DNA of 64,000 nt, from assembly GCA_013289705.1 (NCBI GenBank), contig JABCZM010000005.1:58143-122142 (forward strand). Direction: 5' to 3'. Made by a program: the position numbers and the translations under genes. The notes under the pieces were generated by a model, which worked only from the letters and a program-made list of their open reading frames with translations, had not been told where the DNA came from and did not search any database. Positions 22,829 to 31,999 of this stretch are shown here, in pieces. This DNA comes from Candidatus Saccharimonadota bacterium (GTDB taxonomy: Bacteria > Patescibacteriota > Saccharimonadia > Saccharimonadales > UBA4665). Every line of letters starts with the position of its first letter. Position 1 is the stretch's first letter.

Positions 22829-23884
22829 ATGAACTACCAGTATCCGAAAATCGCCGAAGCAGCCGAATTGCTCAAGGCCCGTGCAGCTAGCCTAGAAAAT
22901 AAGGCCGACATCTTAAAAGCTGTTGAACTGCGGGCGCTGTACGGTGAAATTGCAACCTTGCCAGTCGACGAGCGTGCAAATTTCGGTAAAGAAATCAATA
23001 CGCTTAAAGCCGAACTTGAACAACTAGTCGCAGCCAGCCAAAATGAAGCAGAGGCCCTGCCGCCCATCGACATCACGGCCCCATTCGACACTAATGTTGC
23101 TGCAGACAAACGGCCGAAGTTACTACCCAGCGAAGCTGGCAGTATCCACCCGCTGATGCAAGAGCTAGAAACCGTGCTAGACATCTTTTACCGCATGGGC
23201 TTCACGGCCATTGAGTCGCGCGAACTTGACGACGAATACCACATGTTTAGTAGCCTGAATTTCCCCGATGGCCACCCGGCCCGCGATGAATTCGACACCT
23301 TTATGACCGTCCAGCAAGACCACAATGGCCACCCACTGATTGCCCCCGCCCATACCAGTATCATGCAAAACCGCATGCTCAGAGCACATGCCGACAATTT
23401 AGCGAAGGGCGAGCCAATTGCTGTGGTCATTCCTGGCCGAGTATTTCGCAATGAAGACCTCGATGCCCGCCACGAGCATACCTTTTACCAATTCGAGGGC
23501 TTGTATGTCGACAAAGGTGTTAATGCGGGCAACTTACTGGCCACCTTCAAGACCTTCTTGAGCGAATATTACCAGCAAGACATCGAAATCAAGTCACAGC
23601 CGTTCTACTTTCCGTTCACCGAACCAAGCTTTGAGCTAGCCTTGAGTTGTCCGTTCTGTCAGAAGAAAGGCTGTAACATTTGTAGCCAAAGCGGTTGGAT
23701 TGAACTACTCGGCATGGGCATGATCCACCCCAATGTACTACGTGAAGGCGGCGTTGATCCCGAAGTTTACACTGGCTTTGCGTGGGGCTGTGGCCTAGAC
23801 CGTCTAGTCATGATGAAGTACGGCATCGAAGACGTCCGTCACTTCGAATCCGCCCGTCTAGACTTCTTGAGGCAGTTTGTATGA
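22829..23884 (+). CDS. pheS: Phenylalanyl-tRNA synthetase alpha subunit
   Basis: 351 aa. A coiled N-terminal tRNA-binding domain (about 1-85) precedes the class II catalytic core. Motif 2 (Gly-Arg-Val-Phe-Arg-Asn-Glu, then Phe-Tyr-Gln-Phe-Glu-Gly) and motif 3 (Gly-Cys-Gly-Leu-Asp-Arg-Leu) are both present, with Phe-Pro-Phe-Thr-Glu-Pro-Ser between them. A four-Cys knuckle (Cys-Pro-Phe-Cys ... Cys-Asn-Ile-Cys) sits just before Trp-Ile-Glu-Leu-Leu-Gly. The ATG at 22829 was chosen over an upstream in-frame codon because TACAAT (22813-22818) lies between them. It is the first gene of a four-gene run ending with pheT; its stop overlaps the next start (ATGA). Confidence 0.95.
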   Translation: MNYQYPKIAEAAELLKARAASLENKADILKAVELRALYGEIATLPVDERANFGKEINTLKAELEQLVAASQNEAEALPPIDITAPFDTNVAADKRPKLLPSEAGSIHPLMQELETVLDIFYRMGFTAIESRELDDEYHMFSSLNFPDGHPARDEFDTFMTVQQDHNGHPLIAPAHTSIMQNRMLRAHADNLAKGEPIAVVIPGRVFRNEDLDARHEHTFYQFEGLYVDKGVNAGNLLATFKTFLSEYYQQDIEIKSQPFYFPFTEPSFELALSCPFCQKKGCNICSQSGWIELLGMGMIHPNVLREGGVDPEVYTGFAWGCGLDRLVMMKYGIEDVRHFESARLDFLRQFV

Positions 23885-24528
23885 TCAAGTTCAAGGATCG
23901 CATGAGTAGTGAAAGGCCAACCGTGTATGCCTTCATCGACAGTCAGAACTTGAACTTGGGTGTTCGTTCACTTGGCTGGAAGATCGACTACAAAAAATTT
24001 AGGTTGTATCTGAAAAATAAATATAACGTCGAACAGGCGTTTATGTTTATTGGCCTGGTCGCCAATAATCAGAAACTTTATACGGAACTGCAAAAAGCAG
24101 GCTTCATTTTGATTTTCAAGCCGACGGTGCGGTATTTCGAAAATGGTAAGGAAACGGTGAAAGGGAATGTTGATGCTGAGTTGGTTCTACATGCCGCCGC
24201 AATCCAATATTCGAACTATGACAAGGCAATTATTATCAGTGGTGACGGTGACTTTGCCTGCTTGGTTGAGTTTCTGCTCGATAGAGGTAAACTCTTAAAG
24301 CTGTTGACGCCGAATCAAAGATACTCAAAGTTGCTAGCCCAGTTTGATGCCTATATCGTATGTATTGATAAGTTTGTGCAGTCGTTCGGGTTTCGGGCTA
24401 GTAGTAGCGCCAATAAAAAAGACCAGGACTGGCGGTCGGTCGAAACCTTAGGCTCCCCTGGTCATGGTGATGCTAAAATAGTAACAAAACAGAGGCCAAA
24501 TGTCAAGTATAAGGATAAAAATGAGTAA
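23881..24528 (+). CDS. NYN/LabA-type (PIN-like) nuclease domain protein
   Basis: 215 aa. The fold follows NYN/DUF88 proteins: Val-Tyr-Ala-Phe-Ile-Asp20-Ser-Gln-Asn23-Leu-Asn, a middle acidic Gly-Asn-Val-Asp98-Ala-Glu, and Ile-Ile-Ile-Ser-Gly-Asp122-Gly-Asp124-Phe. These acids form the metal site of PIN-like RNases. Then comes Gly-Lys-Leu-Leu-Lys-Leu-Leu-Thr-Pro and a basic, unstructured tail (about 175-215). The ATG at 23881 overlaps the pheS stop; an internal Met at codon 8 is another option. Substrate unknown. Being cotranscribed with both Phe-tRNA synthetase subunits hints at RNA or tRNA processing but does not prove it. Confidence 0.85.
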   Translation: MIKFKDRMSSERPTVYAFIDSQNLNLGVRSLGWKIDYKKFRLYLKNKYNVEQAFMFIGLVANNQKLYTELQKAGFILIFKPTVRYFENGKETVKGNVDAELVLHAAAIQYSNYDKAIIISGDGDFACLVEFLLDRGKLLKLLTPNQRYSKLLAQFDAYIVCIDKFVQSFGFRASSSANKKDQDWRSVETLGSPGHGDAKIVTKQRPNVKYKDKNE

Positions 24529-24973
24529 ATACGATTATTTCTTAGCTGGCCGTTGGCGCAACCGTGATGCGATCAATGAAATCGCCAAACAAATCCGTGC
24601 TGCAGGCAAAACCGTCCATAGTTTTACGGATAATGGCTACGAGGGCGACGCAATTATGTTTGACCCAAGCCCGGACGCTGACCCTGAGGCTATGATTGCT
24701 GCCACCGAAAACCTCGCCGATTGGCAAACTAATCCTACCTTCCGCAAAATTTTCGAGGCCGACATGCAAGCCCAGCGTGATGCTGCTGCCTTTATCCTGG
24801 TTTTTCCGGCTGGCTTAGCGGCACACATGGAGTTTGGTGCTGCGTACGGTATGGGCAAGCCTTGTTATGGCATTGGTATCTTGGAAAAAACCGAAACTCT
24901 TTATCTTATGTTCGACGAACTGTATCCTGATGTGCAGGCATTTATTGGCGCACAGATTGGAGTAAATGTATGA
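24521..24973 (+). CDS. Nucleoside 2-deoxyribosyltransferase-like protein
   Basis: 150 aa from the ATG at 24521 (8-bp overlap with the NYN gene). It starts Tyr-Asp-Tyr-Phe-Leu-Ala-Gly-Arg-Trp, like the first strand and phosphate or sugar loop of the deoxyribosyltransferase/DUF4406 superfamily. It later has Phe-Ile-Leu-Val-Phe-Pro-Ala-Gly and Ala-His-Met-Glu-Phe-Gly-Ala-Ala-Tyr-Gly-Met-Gly-Lys-Pro-Cys, in which the Glu fits the catalytic Glu of the family. Members exchange bases on deoxynucleosides, hydrolyse nucleotides or have unknown roles. The next gene, pheT, overlaps by 4 bp. Confidence 0.7.
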   Translation: MSKYDYFLAGRWRNRDAINEIAKQIRAAGKTVHSFTDNGYEGDAIMFDPSPDADPEAMIAATENLADWQTNPTFRKIFEADMQAQRDAAAFILVFPAGLAAHMEFGAAYGMGKPCYGIGILEKTETLYLMFDELYPDVQAFIGAQIGVNV

Positions 24974-27534
24974 AACTGAGCGTCAATAGCATACAAGGCT
25001 TTAACAAGCTTTATGGCACAACGGGCGATGTTGCCGCTGATGGTATCGATAAGCTAGTTGAAAAAATTGGCGCGCAGCTTGGTGCAGTCGAAGAAGTCGT
25101 TGATTTCGGCAGTAAATACAAAGACGTGGTGGTTGCCAAGGTTGTTAGCTGTCGCAAGCACGAAAACTCCGATCACTTGAGCATTTGTACTATCGATGAT
25201 GGTGGTGTGGTGGCCGATGTTGCGCGCGACCAGGACAGTTACGTGCAAGTGGTGTGCGGTGCGCCAAACGTGCGCGAAGGCATCACTGTTGCCTGGTTGC
25301 CGCCTGGCTCAACGGTGCCCGAAAGTGCTGGCAAGGAACCGTTTGTGCTGTTGGCACGTGCTATTCGTGGCGAGATCAGCAACGGTATGTTGGCGAGCAT
25401 TCGAGAACTGGCTTTGGGTGATGATCACGCAGGGATTCTTGAAATTGCCGATGACATCAAGCCGGGCACATTATTTGCCGATTACTACAATCTGCAAGAC
25501 GACAAAGTGATTGATATCGAGAACAAGATGTTCACACATCGCCCTGATTGCTTTGGTTTCTTGGGTGTGTCGCGGGAGCTTGCGGGCATCCAGGGCATGG
25601 CGTTTAAAAGCCCCGATTGGTACCAGCTAAGTCCAGAGTTCCCTACAATTGAGGCCGATGAACTATCCCTGACGGTACATAACGAAATACCAGAACTCGT
25701 GCCGCGCTTTACGGCAATTACCATGAGTAACATCACCGTTGGCCCAAGTCCGCTGTGGCTGGTCATTGAACTTACAAAAGTTGGCCTGCGCTCCATTAAT
25801 AATATCGTTGATTACACCAACTTCTTTATGTTAGAAACTGGTCAGCCATTACATGCTTACGATTACGACAAGGTCAAAGCTCTAGACGGCGGTGACGCTG
25901 CCCATATCGTGGTGCGCTATCCACGCGACAATGAGCGTATTGAACTGCTCAACGGCAAAGTAATCAATCCGCGTCAAGAAGCCATTATGATTGCTACCCA
26001 AACCCAGCCAATCGGCATTGCCGGTGTAATGGGCGGCGCTTCTACCGAAACCGACGAACATACCAAAAACATCATTTTGGAATCGGCCAATTTTGATATG
26101 TACTCAGTTCGTCGTACCGGCATGGCACATGGCCTGTTCACCGATGCGCTCACACGTTTTAACAAGGGTCAGAGCCCGTTGCAGAACTTAGCGGTGCTTG
26201 CCAAAGTCGTCGATGAAATCCGTCAATTTGCTGGTGGTAAGGTTACTTCGGCGGTGATCGACAACAATAACTTGCCCGCGGCGGTCATGGAGCGTGCTTC
26301 GCTTCATCCAGCTATTCCAATCACCGTTGATTTCATTAATGAGCGACTTGGCAGTAGTTTGTCGGCCGATCAAATAAAAGTCTTGCTCGAAAATGTTGAG
26401 TGCACGGTGGCTGTTGATGGCGACAAGCTCGATGTTGCTGCACCGTTCTGGCGCACGGATATCGAAACGCGTGAAGACGTGGTTGAAGAAGTCGGCCGTT
26501 TGGACGGCTTCGATAAATTACCGCTAGTATTGCCCAAGCGAACAATTACTCCCGCGAAAAAGGACAATCTGTTCGAATCAAAAAGAAAGATTCGCCAGGC
26601 GCTTAGCAAAGCTGGTGCCAATGAGGTGCTAACGTATAGCTTTGTGCACGGTAATTTGTTTGAGAAAGTTGGCCAGGATAAGTCGCAAGCCTTTGAGCTA
26701 AGCAATGCCTTGAGTCCGGATTTGCAATATTACCGTTTGAGCTTAACGCCAAGTCTGCTCGAAAAAGTTCATCCAAATGTTAAAGCTGGCTACGATGAAT
26801 TTGCGCTGTTTGAGATCGGAACCGTCCATGGTAAGGCCGAAACAGATGAGCAGGGATTGCCCAAGGAGTTTGGGCGGATTGCGTTAGTGTGGGCTGCAGG
26901 ACCCAAGGTGGTGGCACACAAATACGAGGGCGCACCGTTTTATGAAGCCCGAAAGTTTGTCGTTGATCTGTTAAGCGACCATATTACATTGCAAAAACTT
27001 CGTTTTGTACCACTGGTGGTGGCTGACTATGCCGGCCATGAACTTTTCCAGCAAATGCTTGCACCTTATGAACCAGACCGTTCGGCCGTGCTGTACGATG
27101 GCGAGCGGCTTATTGGCGTTGTTGGGGAGTACAAGCGGAGCGTTGCAAAAAGCTTGAAGCTGCCGGATTATTGCGCTGGTTTTGAGCTTTTTCTGTCAGC
27201 CTTCAACAGCAGCAAGGGCAGTAGCTATGTGGCTTTGCCGCGCTTCCCGAAAGTTTCCCAAGACATTACGTTTAAGGTGCCTGTTAACTTGCCATATCAG
27301 GAGTTATATAACTTGGTGTGGGATGAACTTGGCAAGGCACAGCCAGAGCGAACATTCCCAAGTCTCAGCACTGTAGGTATTTATCAGCGCGACGATGATA
27401 CTGCCCACAAACAAGTAACATTCCACCTATCAATTGCCAGCTACGAAAAAACCTTGACCGGTACCGAGGTCTCCAAACTGTTTAAAACTATCGCACTTGT
27501 TGCCAAAGACAAATTTGGCGCCAAGTGGGTGTAA
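24970..27534 (+). CDS. pheT: Phenylalanyl-tRNA synthetase beta subunit
   Basis: 854 aa, full length. An N-terminal OB-fold tRNA-binding (EMAP-like) domain at about 40-155 contains Val-Val-Cys-Gly-Ala-Pro-Asn. The B3/B4 editing region (about 210-400) includes Gly-Gln-Pro-Leu-His-Ala-Tyr-Asp and Gly-Val-Met-Gly-Gly. B5 (about 430-500) has Glu-Asp-Val-Val-Glu-Glu-Val-Gly-Arg-Leu-Asp-Gly-Phe. The catalytic-like core and the C-terminal ferredoxin-like anticodon-binding domain (about 755-854) with Arg-Phe-Pro-Lys-Val-Ser-Gln-Asp-Ile follow. It pairs with PheS as an (alpha-beta)2 enzyme. The start overlaps the preceding gene by 4 bp. Confidence 0.95.
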   Translation: MKLSVNSIQGFNKLYGTTGDVAADGIDKLVEKIGAQLGAVEEVVDFGSKYKDVVVAKVVSCRKHENSDHLSICTIDDGGVVADVARDQDSYVQVVCGAPNVREGITVAWLPPGSTVPESAGKEPFVLLARAIRGEISNGMLASIRELALGDDHAGILEIADDIKPGTLFADYYNLQDDKVIDIENKMFTHRPDCFGFLGVSRELAGIQGMAFKSPDWYQLSPEFPTIEADELSLTVHNEIPELVPRFTAITMSNITVGPSPLWLVIELTKVGLRSINNIVDYTNFFMLETGQPLHAYDYDKVKALDGGDAAHIVVRYPRDNERIELLNGKVINPRQEAIMIATQTQPIGIAGVMGGASTETDEHTKNIILESANFDMYSVRRTGMAHGLFTDALTRFNKGQSPLQNLAVLAKVVDEIRQFAGGKVTSAVIDNNNLPAAVMERASLHPAIPITVDFINERLGSSLSADQIKVLLENVECTVAVDGDKLDVAAPFWRTDIETREDVVEEVGRLDGFDKLPLVLPKRTITPAKKDNLFESKRKIRQALSKAGANEVLTYSFVHGNLFEKVGQDKSQAFELSNALSPDLQYYRLSLTPSLLEKVHPNVKAGYDEFALFEIGTVHGKAETDEQGLPKEFGRIALVWAAGPKVVAHKYEGAPFYEARKFVVDLLSDHITLQKLRFVPLVVADYAGHELFQQMLAPYEPDRSAVLYDGERLIGVVGEYKRSVAKSLKLPDYCAGFELFLSAFNSSKGSSYVALPRFPKVSQDITFKVPVNLPYQELYNLVWDELGKAQPERTFPSLSTVGIYQRDDDTAHKQVTFHLSIASYEKTLTGTEVSKLFKTIALVAKDKFGAKWV

Positions 27535-27536
27535 GC

Positions 27537-28271
27537 ATGTTAGCCAGCCTCGACCTTGACGATGCTACGATCACGATCGAGTATCAGCTAGCGCCGCGAA
27601 TGGTGGTGTTTAGCCATGGCTTTGGTGTTACGCGTGCCGGACGTGGCTTGTTTACTGATATTGCTAAGGCCTTGCCAGCCGGTGTGGGCTATGTTTTGTT
27701 CGACTACAACGAAGTGGATGAAGCCTCGGCGACGGTGCGTGCAACCAGCTTCAGCGATCAAGTACGACGGCTACAGGCTGTCTTGGACTGGACGCGCCAG
27801 CAGACGGGTGTACAGCAGCTAGACATCATTGCCCACTCAATGGGCTGCTTGGTCGTTGCCGAATTATCACCCGAAAACATCGGCAGCATACTGCTACTTG
27901 CACCACCTACCAACGCCGCAGCTGGCAAGCGCCGCGAGCGCTACACCAACGTTGCCGGTGTTAAATTCACAAACAACGCCTGGCACATTCCACGGCGTGA
28001 CGGCACCACAACCATTGTGCCCGAAACTTTTTTTACGGAACTTGAACAAGTTGACGCCGAAGGTGAACTGATAAAGCTGGCATTATTTCGACCCTACATG
28101 CTAATTATTGCCGAAGCAGACGATGTGCTGGATGACGCCGATTACACCGAGCTGATGGTTATGGCCGATGTTACCTCGCTAGGTATTGAAGCTGCCGACC
28201 ATAACTTTACAGGCGCGGCTCGTCAAAAACTCGTTGCATTAATTAACCAACAATTACAAAGAATGCTATAG
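27537..28271 (+). CDS. Alpha/beta hydrolase
   Basis: 244 aa from the ATG at 27537, two bases after the pheT stop. The oxyanion strand Val-Phe-Ser-His-Gly-Phe-Gly-Val and the nucleophile elbow Ile-Ala-His-Ser-Met-Gly-Cys (the canonical Gly is Ala here) mark the fold. The acid is probably in Ile-Ile-Ala-Glu-Ala-Asp-Asp-Val and the His in Ala-Ala-Asp-His-Asn-Phe. No signal peptide, so a cytosolic esterase or similar enzyme of unknown substrate. It is likely the last gene of the pheS transcript and overlaps the convergent SGNH gene by 6 bp. Confidence 0.82.
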   Translation: MLASLDLDDATITIEYQLAPRMVVFSHGFGVTRAGRGLFTDIAKALPAGVGYVLFDYNEVDEASATVRATSFSDQVRRLQAVLDWTRQQTGVQQLDIIAHSMGCLVVAELSPENIGSILLLAPPTNAAAGKRRERYTNVAGVKFTNNAWHIPRRDGTTTIVPETFFTELEQVDAEGELIKLALFRPYMLIIAEADDVLDDADYTELMVMADVTSLGIEAADHNFTGAARQKLVALINQQLQRML

Positions 28272-29768
28272 CACGCCCATCGCGGTCAAGTTGTAAAGTC
28301 CGACCTCGGCGTAATCAACAGTGAGGGTACCGGGCTGTGCTTGCAGGTAGACCGTCAGTGCCGTAGTGCCAGCCGATACGACGAACTCCTGGTAGTACTG
28401 GCCGAATCCCCACGCCGATGTGCCGTCACTCAGAAAGTTGATCGGGACGCCCGATGGGGTCGCAACTACCTTCACGGCGGGGGCCATCCCGCCAGCGGTC
28501 CGCACCTTCGCCATAATTGCCAGCTTGTCGCCTACTGCGAACTTGCCCGCGCCAGCGTTGACCGCCTGCTGCAGCGCGTCACTTGTGTTGCGTCCGTTGT
28601 AGTCGGTGAATCGGATCACCGAGCCCAGAGCCGCGGCGTCTGCGACCTGTGATGCGTGCTCAGGTCCGCCCGCGTTCCATGCCCAGCCGGTCGGGTATGA
28701 AGTGCCGTTGACTGATGCCGGTGGTTGTGTCGTCGGAACCTTGGTTCCTGCGTCGGTGTAGGACAGGGTTGTCGTCGTGTCCAGGAACACTTCGGCCCCG
28801 CTACTGGTACTACGAAAGATCCGGTATTGCCGAGCACCCGGACCGTTGTTATTAGTAATATTGATAACTGACTGCTGGCCGGATGTGATCGTCACGCTGA
28901 TCTCGTTGCTAGCCGTTGTCGAACCCACGAAGTCGAGATAGGTGACCACGTAGAAATAAGTGCCAGGTGCAAGGCTTCCACCCGATGAAATGGTGGCTCC
29001 AGCGGCGATTGTCGGCGCAACCTTTGATGTGCTCCATGTCGTGAACAGGGAGTTGCTGAGCAGGTTGTTCGGGTCGGCGTACCACTGCGGCGTGACGCAC
29101 GCCGCAGGTGGGAGCAGTGAAGTGATCTGATTGACGAGTGCCTGCCCGATGGCGGTTTGCCCCATTGCAGTCGGGTGGATGTTGTCGGTCGAATAGCCAG
29201 CACGGTAACCACCCGTGGTGGGATCCGTCGCGGCCCGGTACACGTCGAGGCAGATGTACCCATTCTTGGCGGCGTAGCGCCTGATCCACGAGTTCGTCTG
29301 GCTAATGCCCGTCTGGATCGTAGTGGTTGCTCCGGTCTGAGGGAACATTGTTGTCAAGATCGGGATTTTGCCAAGAGCGAGAATCTTCTGTACCACGCCG
29401 ATGAAGCTGGCCGTCCAGGTCGCGAAGTTCGTAATGCCCGCGTCGTGCGCACCTGTGTTGAACAGGATGCAGTCGATGTTCGCCGTGTTGGGCGTGACGA
29501 GGGTGTCAAAGTTGGCGAGCAGGTAGGCGGTGTTCTGGCCTGGCTGTCCAGCGTTGTAGGAGTGCAGCACCTGTCCGCCGGACAGCAGCGCCAGCTGGAC
29601 GCAAAAGCTTCCCAGCCAGTAAGACTGCGCGCTGGAAGTGTCAACACCACCAGCGACGATGGAGTCGCCATAGAACAGCCAGCGCGGGCCAGGACGCCCG
29701 AGTGGAAGGCGGGCATACCGGACATCGCCCTGAGCTTTTGATAATGCCGGTGGATCAAGTAGCCCCAT
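28266..29768 (-). CDS. SGNH/GDSL-type hydrolase, phage-tail-like and of foreign composition
   Basis: 500 aa. It opens with a short repeat-like phage-tail start (Met-Gly-Leu-Leu-Asp-Pro-Pro-Ala-Leu-Ser-Lys). The SGNH domain (about 25-220) has Phe-Tyr-Gly-Asp-Ser-Ile (nucleophile Ser), Asn-Thr-Gly-Ala-His-Asp and Asp-Asn-Ile-His-Pro (Asp and His). The second half is strand-rich, Thr/Ser/Gly-rich and looks like fibronectin-type or carbohydrate-binding modules. No signal peptide is seen. Codon third positions are mostly G or C, with C/G-rich runs unlike any neighbour, so recent transfer from a high-GC source (actinobacterium or its phage) is inferred. GAGAAGG lies before the ATG on the minus strand. 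Confidence 0.8.
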   Translation of the reverse strand: MGLLDPPALSKAQGDVRYARLPLGRPGPRWLFYGDSIVAGGVDTSSAQSYWLGSFCVQLALLSGGQVLHSYNAGQPGQNTAYLLANFDTLVTPNTANIDCILFNTGAHDAGITNFATWTASFIGVVQKILALGKIPILTTMFPQTGATTTIQTGISQTNSWIRRYAAKNGYICLDVYRAATDPTTGGYRAGYSTDNIHPTAMGQTAIGQALVNQITSLLPPAACVTPQWYADPNNLLSNSLFTTWSTSKVAPTIAAGATISSGGSLAPGTYFYVVTYLDFVGSTTASNEISVTITSGQQSVINITNNNGPGARQYRIFRSTSSGAEVFLDTTTTLSYTDAGTKVPTTQPPASVNGTSYPTGWAWNAGGPEHASQVADAAALGSVIRFTDYNGRNTSDALQQAVNAGAGKFAVGDKLAIMAKVRTAGGMAPAVKVVATPSGVPINFLSDGTSAWGFGQYYQEFVVSAGTTALTVYLQAQPGTLTVDYAEVGLYNLTAMGVL

Positions 29769-30124
29769 GATATGCCTTCTCAGTTTTGTTAGTGAGAGCC
29801 TGGCAGCGAGACGTGTGCAATTTTATGCCCTTACAAACACAAAGCTCGCCGCTAGGCGGAACCCGGAGGTCCCCATAACCGTTTCCAGTCATGACTCAAC
29901 CAAGAATAACCTAAACGACGAGCGTTCTATCTTGGTTGAGATTTGATAACCATGCCTTTCGGACGAATCCTACTCAGGTTAGGTCATTGCTAAATTGTAA
30001 TGGCGCCTAATCATAGACGTTAGCATAATATAACCATAGAGGGCAGGTTTTTTGCAAGTGAGATATGTTCAAAACTTACTTAAGGCGATTACTTTGCGGC
30101 TAACCTGATGGTACACTAGAGCTT
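29769..30124. other. Long structured intergenic region between divergent genes
   Basis: 356 bases without an ORF. CTCAACCAAGA (29895-29905) and TCTTGGTTGAG (29930-29940) form a perfect 11-bp inverted repeat with a 24-nt loop. Neighbouring hairpins pair CGCC/GGCG (29847-29850 with 29855-29858) and GGA-ACC/GGT-CC (29858-29870). On the minus strand TTGCAA (30057-30052) and TATATT (30032-30027) could start a leader of about 250 nt for the SGNH gene. On the plus strand the ABC gene has its own -10 (30112). I could not assign a known riboswitch. Confidence 0.5.
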
Positions 30125-31909
30125 ATGAAGAGTATTTGGCGGATTGTTCGCTTTACCCGTAGTTTGCGGCGCTACTATATTGCCATTTCTATTATGACCA
30201 TTTTGCTGGCGGCCATGAGCCAGCTAGTGCCATTGCTTACCAAAGGTGCAATCGACCAGATTACCAAAGGTTTGCAGGGTGGCCATACCAATGTGGGCTT
30301 GGTTGCGCTGTATGCGTTTGGCATTTTTCTGACCGATCTGGGACAAACCTTCTTTAGTAACATCGGCGGCTACTGGGGTGACATACTGGCCATTAAGCTT
30401 AAACAATACATGAGTAGCAAATACTATGAGCATCTGCTGCGTTTGCCGCAGCGTTATTACGATACAGAGTTAACAGGCAAGATCATTAACCGTATGAATC
30501 GCGGCATCCAAGACATCGGCGACTTCGTGCAGATGTTTAGTAACAACTTCTTGCAGTTTATTTTTAGCACCATTTTCACCTTGCTCATCGTGGCACATTA
30601 TTCTTGGCCCGTTGCGCTCATGTTGTTGCTTTTGTATCCAGTTTTTATCTGGATGACTACCAAAACCAGCAACAGATGGCAGCAATACCAGAAGAGCATT
30701 AATGAAGATGTCGATGTTGCCAGTGGCCGTTTTGCCGAAAGTGTCGGCCAAGTGCGAGTTGTCAAAAGCTTTATCCAGGAAGCCCGCGAGCTGAAGTTTT
30801 TCAACCAACGCCTGCAGCATGCTGCCGAAACCGTCAAACCGCAAAGTCGCTACTGGCATCGCCAAGACAATGCCCGCCGCAGTGTGTTGGCAGTCATATT
30901 CTTTGCGGTCTTTATGTTTATCTTTGTCCAGACCGCCCGCGGCCACTACAGTATTGGCACTATGGTGTTGCTGATTCAGTACGCCATGCTTATTCGTATT
31001 CCAATTTTCTCGATTAGCTTTTTGGTTGATCGCACACAGCGGGCAGTCGCCAACAGCAAAGATTACTTTGAAGTTATGGAACAGGAGCCAAGCATCACCG
31101 ATAAGCCGATGGCCGACGACCTACAGATCACTGACGGCGAGGTGACGTTTAATAACGTTGAGTTTGGCTACGACGATGACGTTTCTGTGCTGAAAGGCGT
31201 AAGCTTTACCCTGAAGCCGAATACGAAGTTAGCGCTGGTTGGTGAAAGTGGTGAAGGCAAGACTACCATCACCAGCCTGCTGCTCAGGTTATACGAAGTA
31301 AACAGCGGTGAAATCTTGATTGATGGCCAAAATGTGAACGACGTGACACAGTCGAGCTTGCGCAAAAACATTGGCGTAGTGTTCCAAGATCCGGCACTGT
31401 TTAGTGGTACCATTCGCGAAAACATTGCCTACGCCAATCCTAATGCGACCGATAAAGCCGTCAGGGCTGCTGCCAAAGCCGCCAATGCCAGCGAGTTCAT
31501 CGCCAAATTCGAAAAAGGCTACGACACTGAAATTGGCGAACGTGGGCTCAAACTGAGTGGCGGCCAAAAACAACGTATTGCCATTGCACGGGCGCTACTC
31601 AAAGACGCCCCAATCTTGATCTTAGACGAAGCGACTAGCAGCCTTGACACGCGCAGTGAACGCAAAGTCCAAGAAGCACTGGAACGACTGATGAAAGGCC
31701 GCAGTACGCTTATCATCGCCCATAGGCTGAGCACGATTCAATCAGTCGACATGATTGTGACGCTAAAAAACGGCCGAGCCAGCGAAATAGGTACACCAAG
31801 GAAACTCGCAAAATCCGGCGGTATCTATGCCCAGCTACTCGAACTCCAGCACACGCACACCGATGCCAACGTCGAAAAGCTCAAAACCTACGAAATTGCC
31901 GAAGGCTGA
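30125..31909 (+). CDS. ABC exporter, fused permease and ATPase
   Basis: 594 aa half-transporter. Six membrane helices cover about residues 15-320 (type I exporter). The ATPase domain has Walker A Gly-Glu-Ser-Gly-Glu-Gly-Lys-Thr (about 376-383), Q-loop Val-Phe-Gln-Asp, signature Leu-Ser-Gly-Gly-Gln and Walker B Ile-Leu-Ile-Leu-Asp-Glu-Ala followed by the His of Ile-Ala-His-Arg. It should function as a dimer exporting lipid, peptide or drug; specificity is unclear. TACACT (30112-30117) ends seven bases before the ATG (leaderless). A weak hairpin AGCTTGT/ACAAGCT (31909-31942) follows. Confidence 0.93.
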   Translation: MKSIWRIVRFTRSLRRYYIAISIMTILLAAMSQLVPLLTKGAIDQITKGLQGGHTNVGLVALYAFGIFLTDLGQTFFSNIGGYWGDILAIKLKQYMSSKYYEHLLRLPQRYYDTELTGKIINRMNRGIQDIGDFVQMFSNNFLQFIFSTIFTLLIVAHYSWPVALMLLLLYPVFIWMTTKTSNRWQQYQKSINEDVDVASGRFAESVGQVRVVKSFIQEARELKFFNQRLQHAAETVKPQSRYWHRQDNARRSVLAVIFFAVFMFIFVQTARGHYSIGTMVLLIQYAMLIRIPIFSISFLVDRTQRAVANSKDYFEVMEQEPSITDKPMADDLQITDGEVTFNNVEFGYDDDVSVLKGVSFTLKPNTKLALVGESGEGKTTITSLLLRLYEVNSGEILIDGQNVNDVTQSSLRKNIGVVFQDPALFSGTIRENIAYANPNATDKAVRAAAKAANASEFIAKFEKGYDTEIGERGLKLSGGQKQRIAIARALLKDAPILILDEATSSLDTRSERKVQEALERLMKGRSTLIIAHRLSTIQSVDMIVTLKNGRASEIGTPRKLAKSGGIYAQLLELQHTHTDANVEKLKTYEIAEG

Positions 31910-31999
31910 GCTTGTCAAAAATAACTCGACACGACACAAGCTTTTCAAGTACAATAATGCCTAACCTATAGACTAACAAGAGGGCTAAGAAGAGGGCGT

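Noticed and set aside
29769..30124. c-di-GMP or c-di-AMP riboswitch
   Set aside because: Some short runs recall these classes, but the core consensus is not present on either strand.
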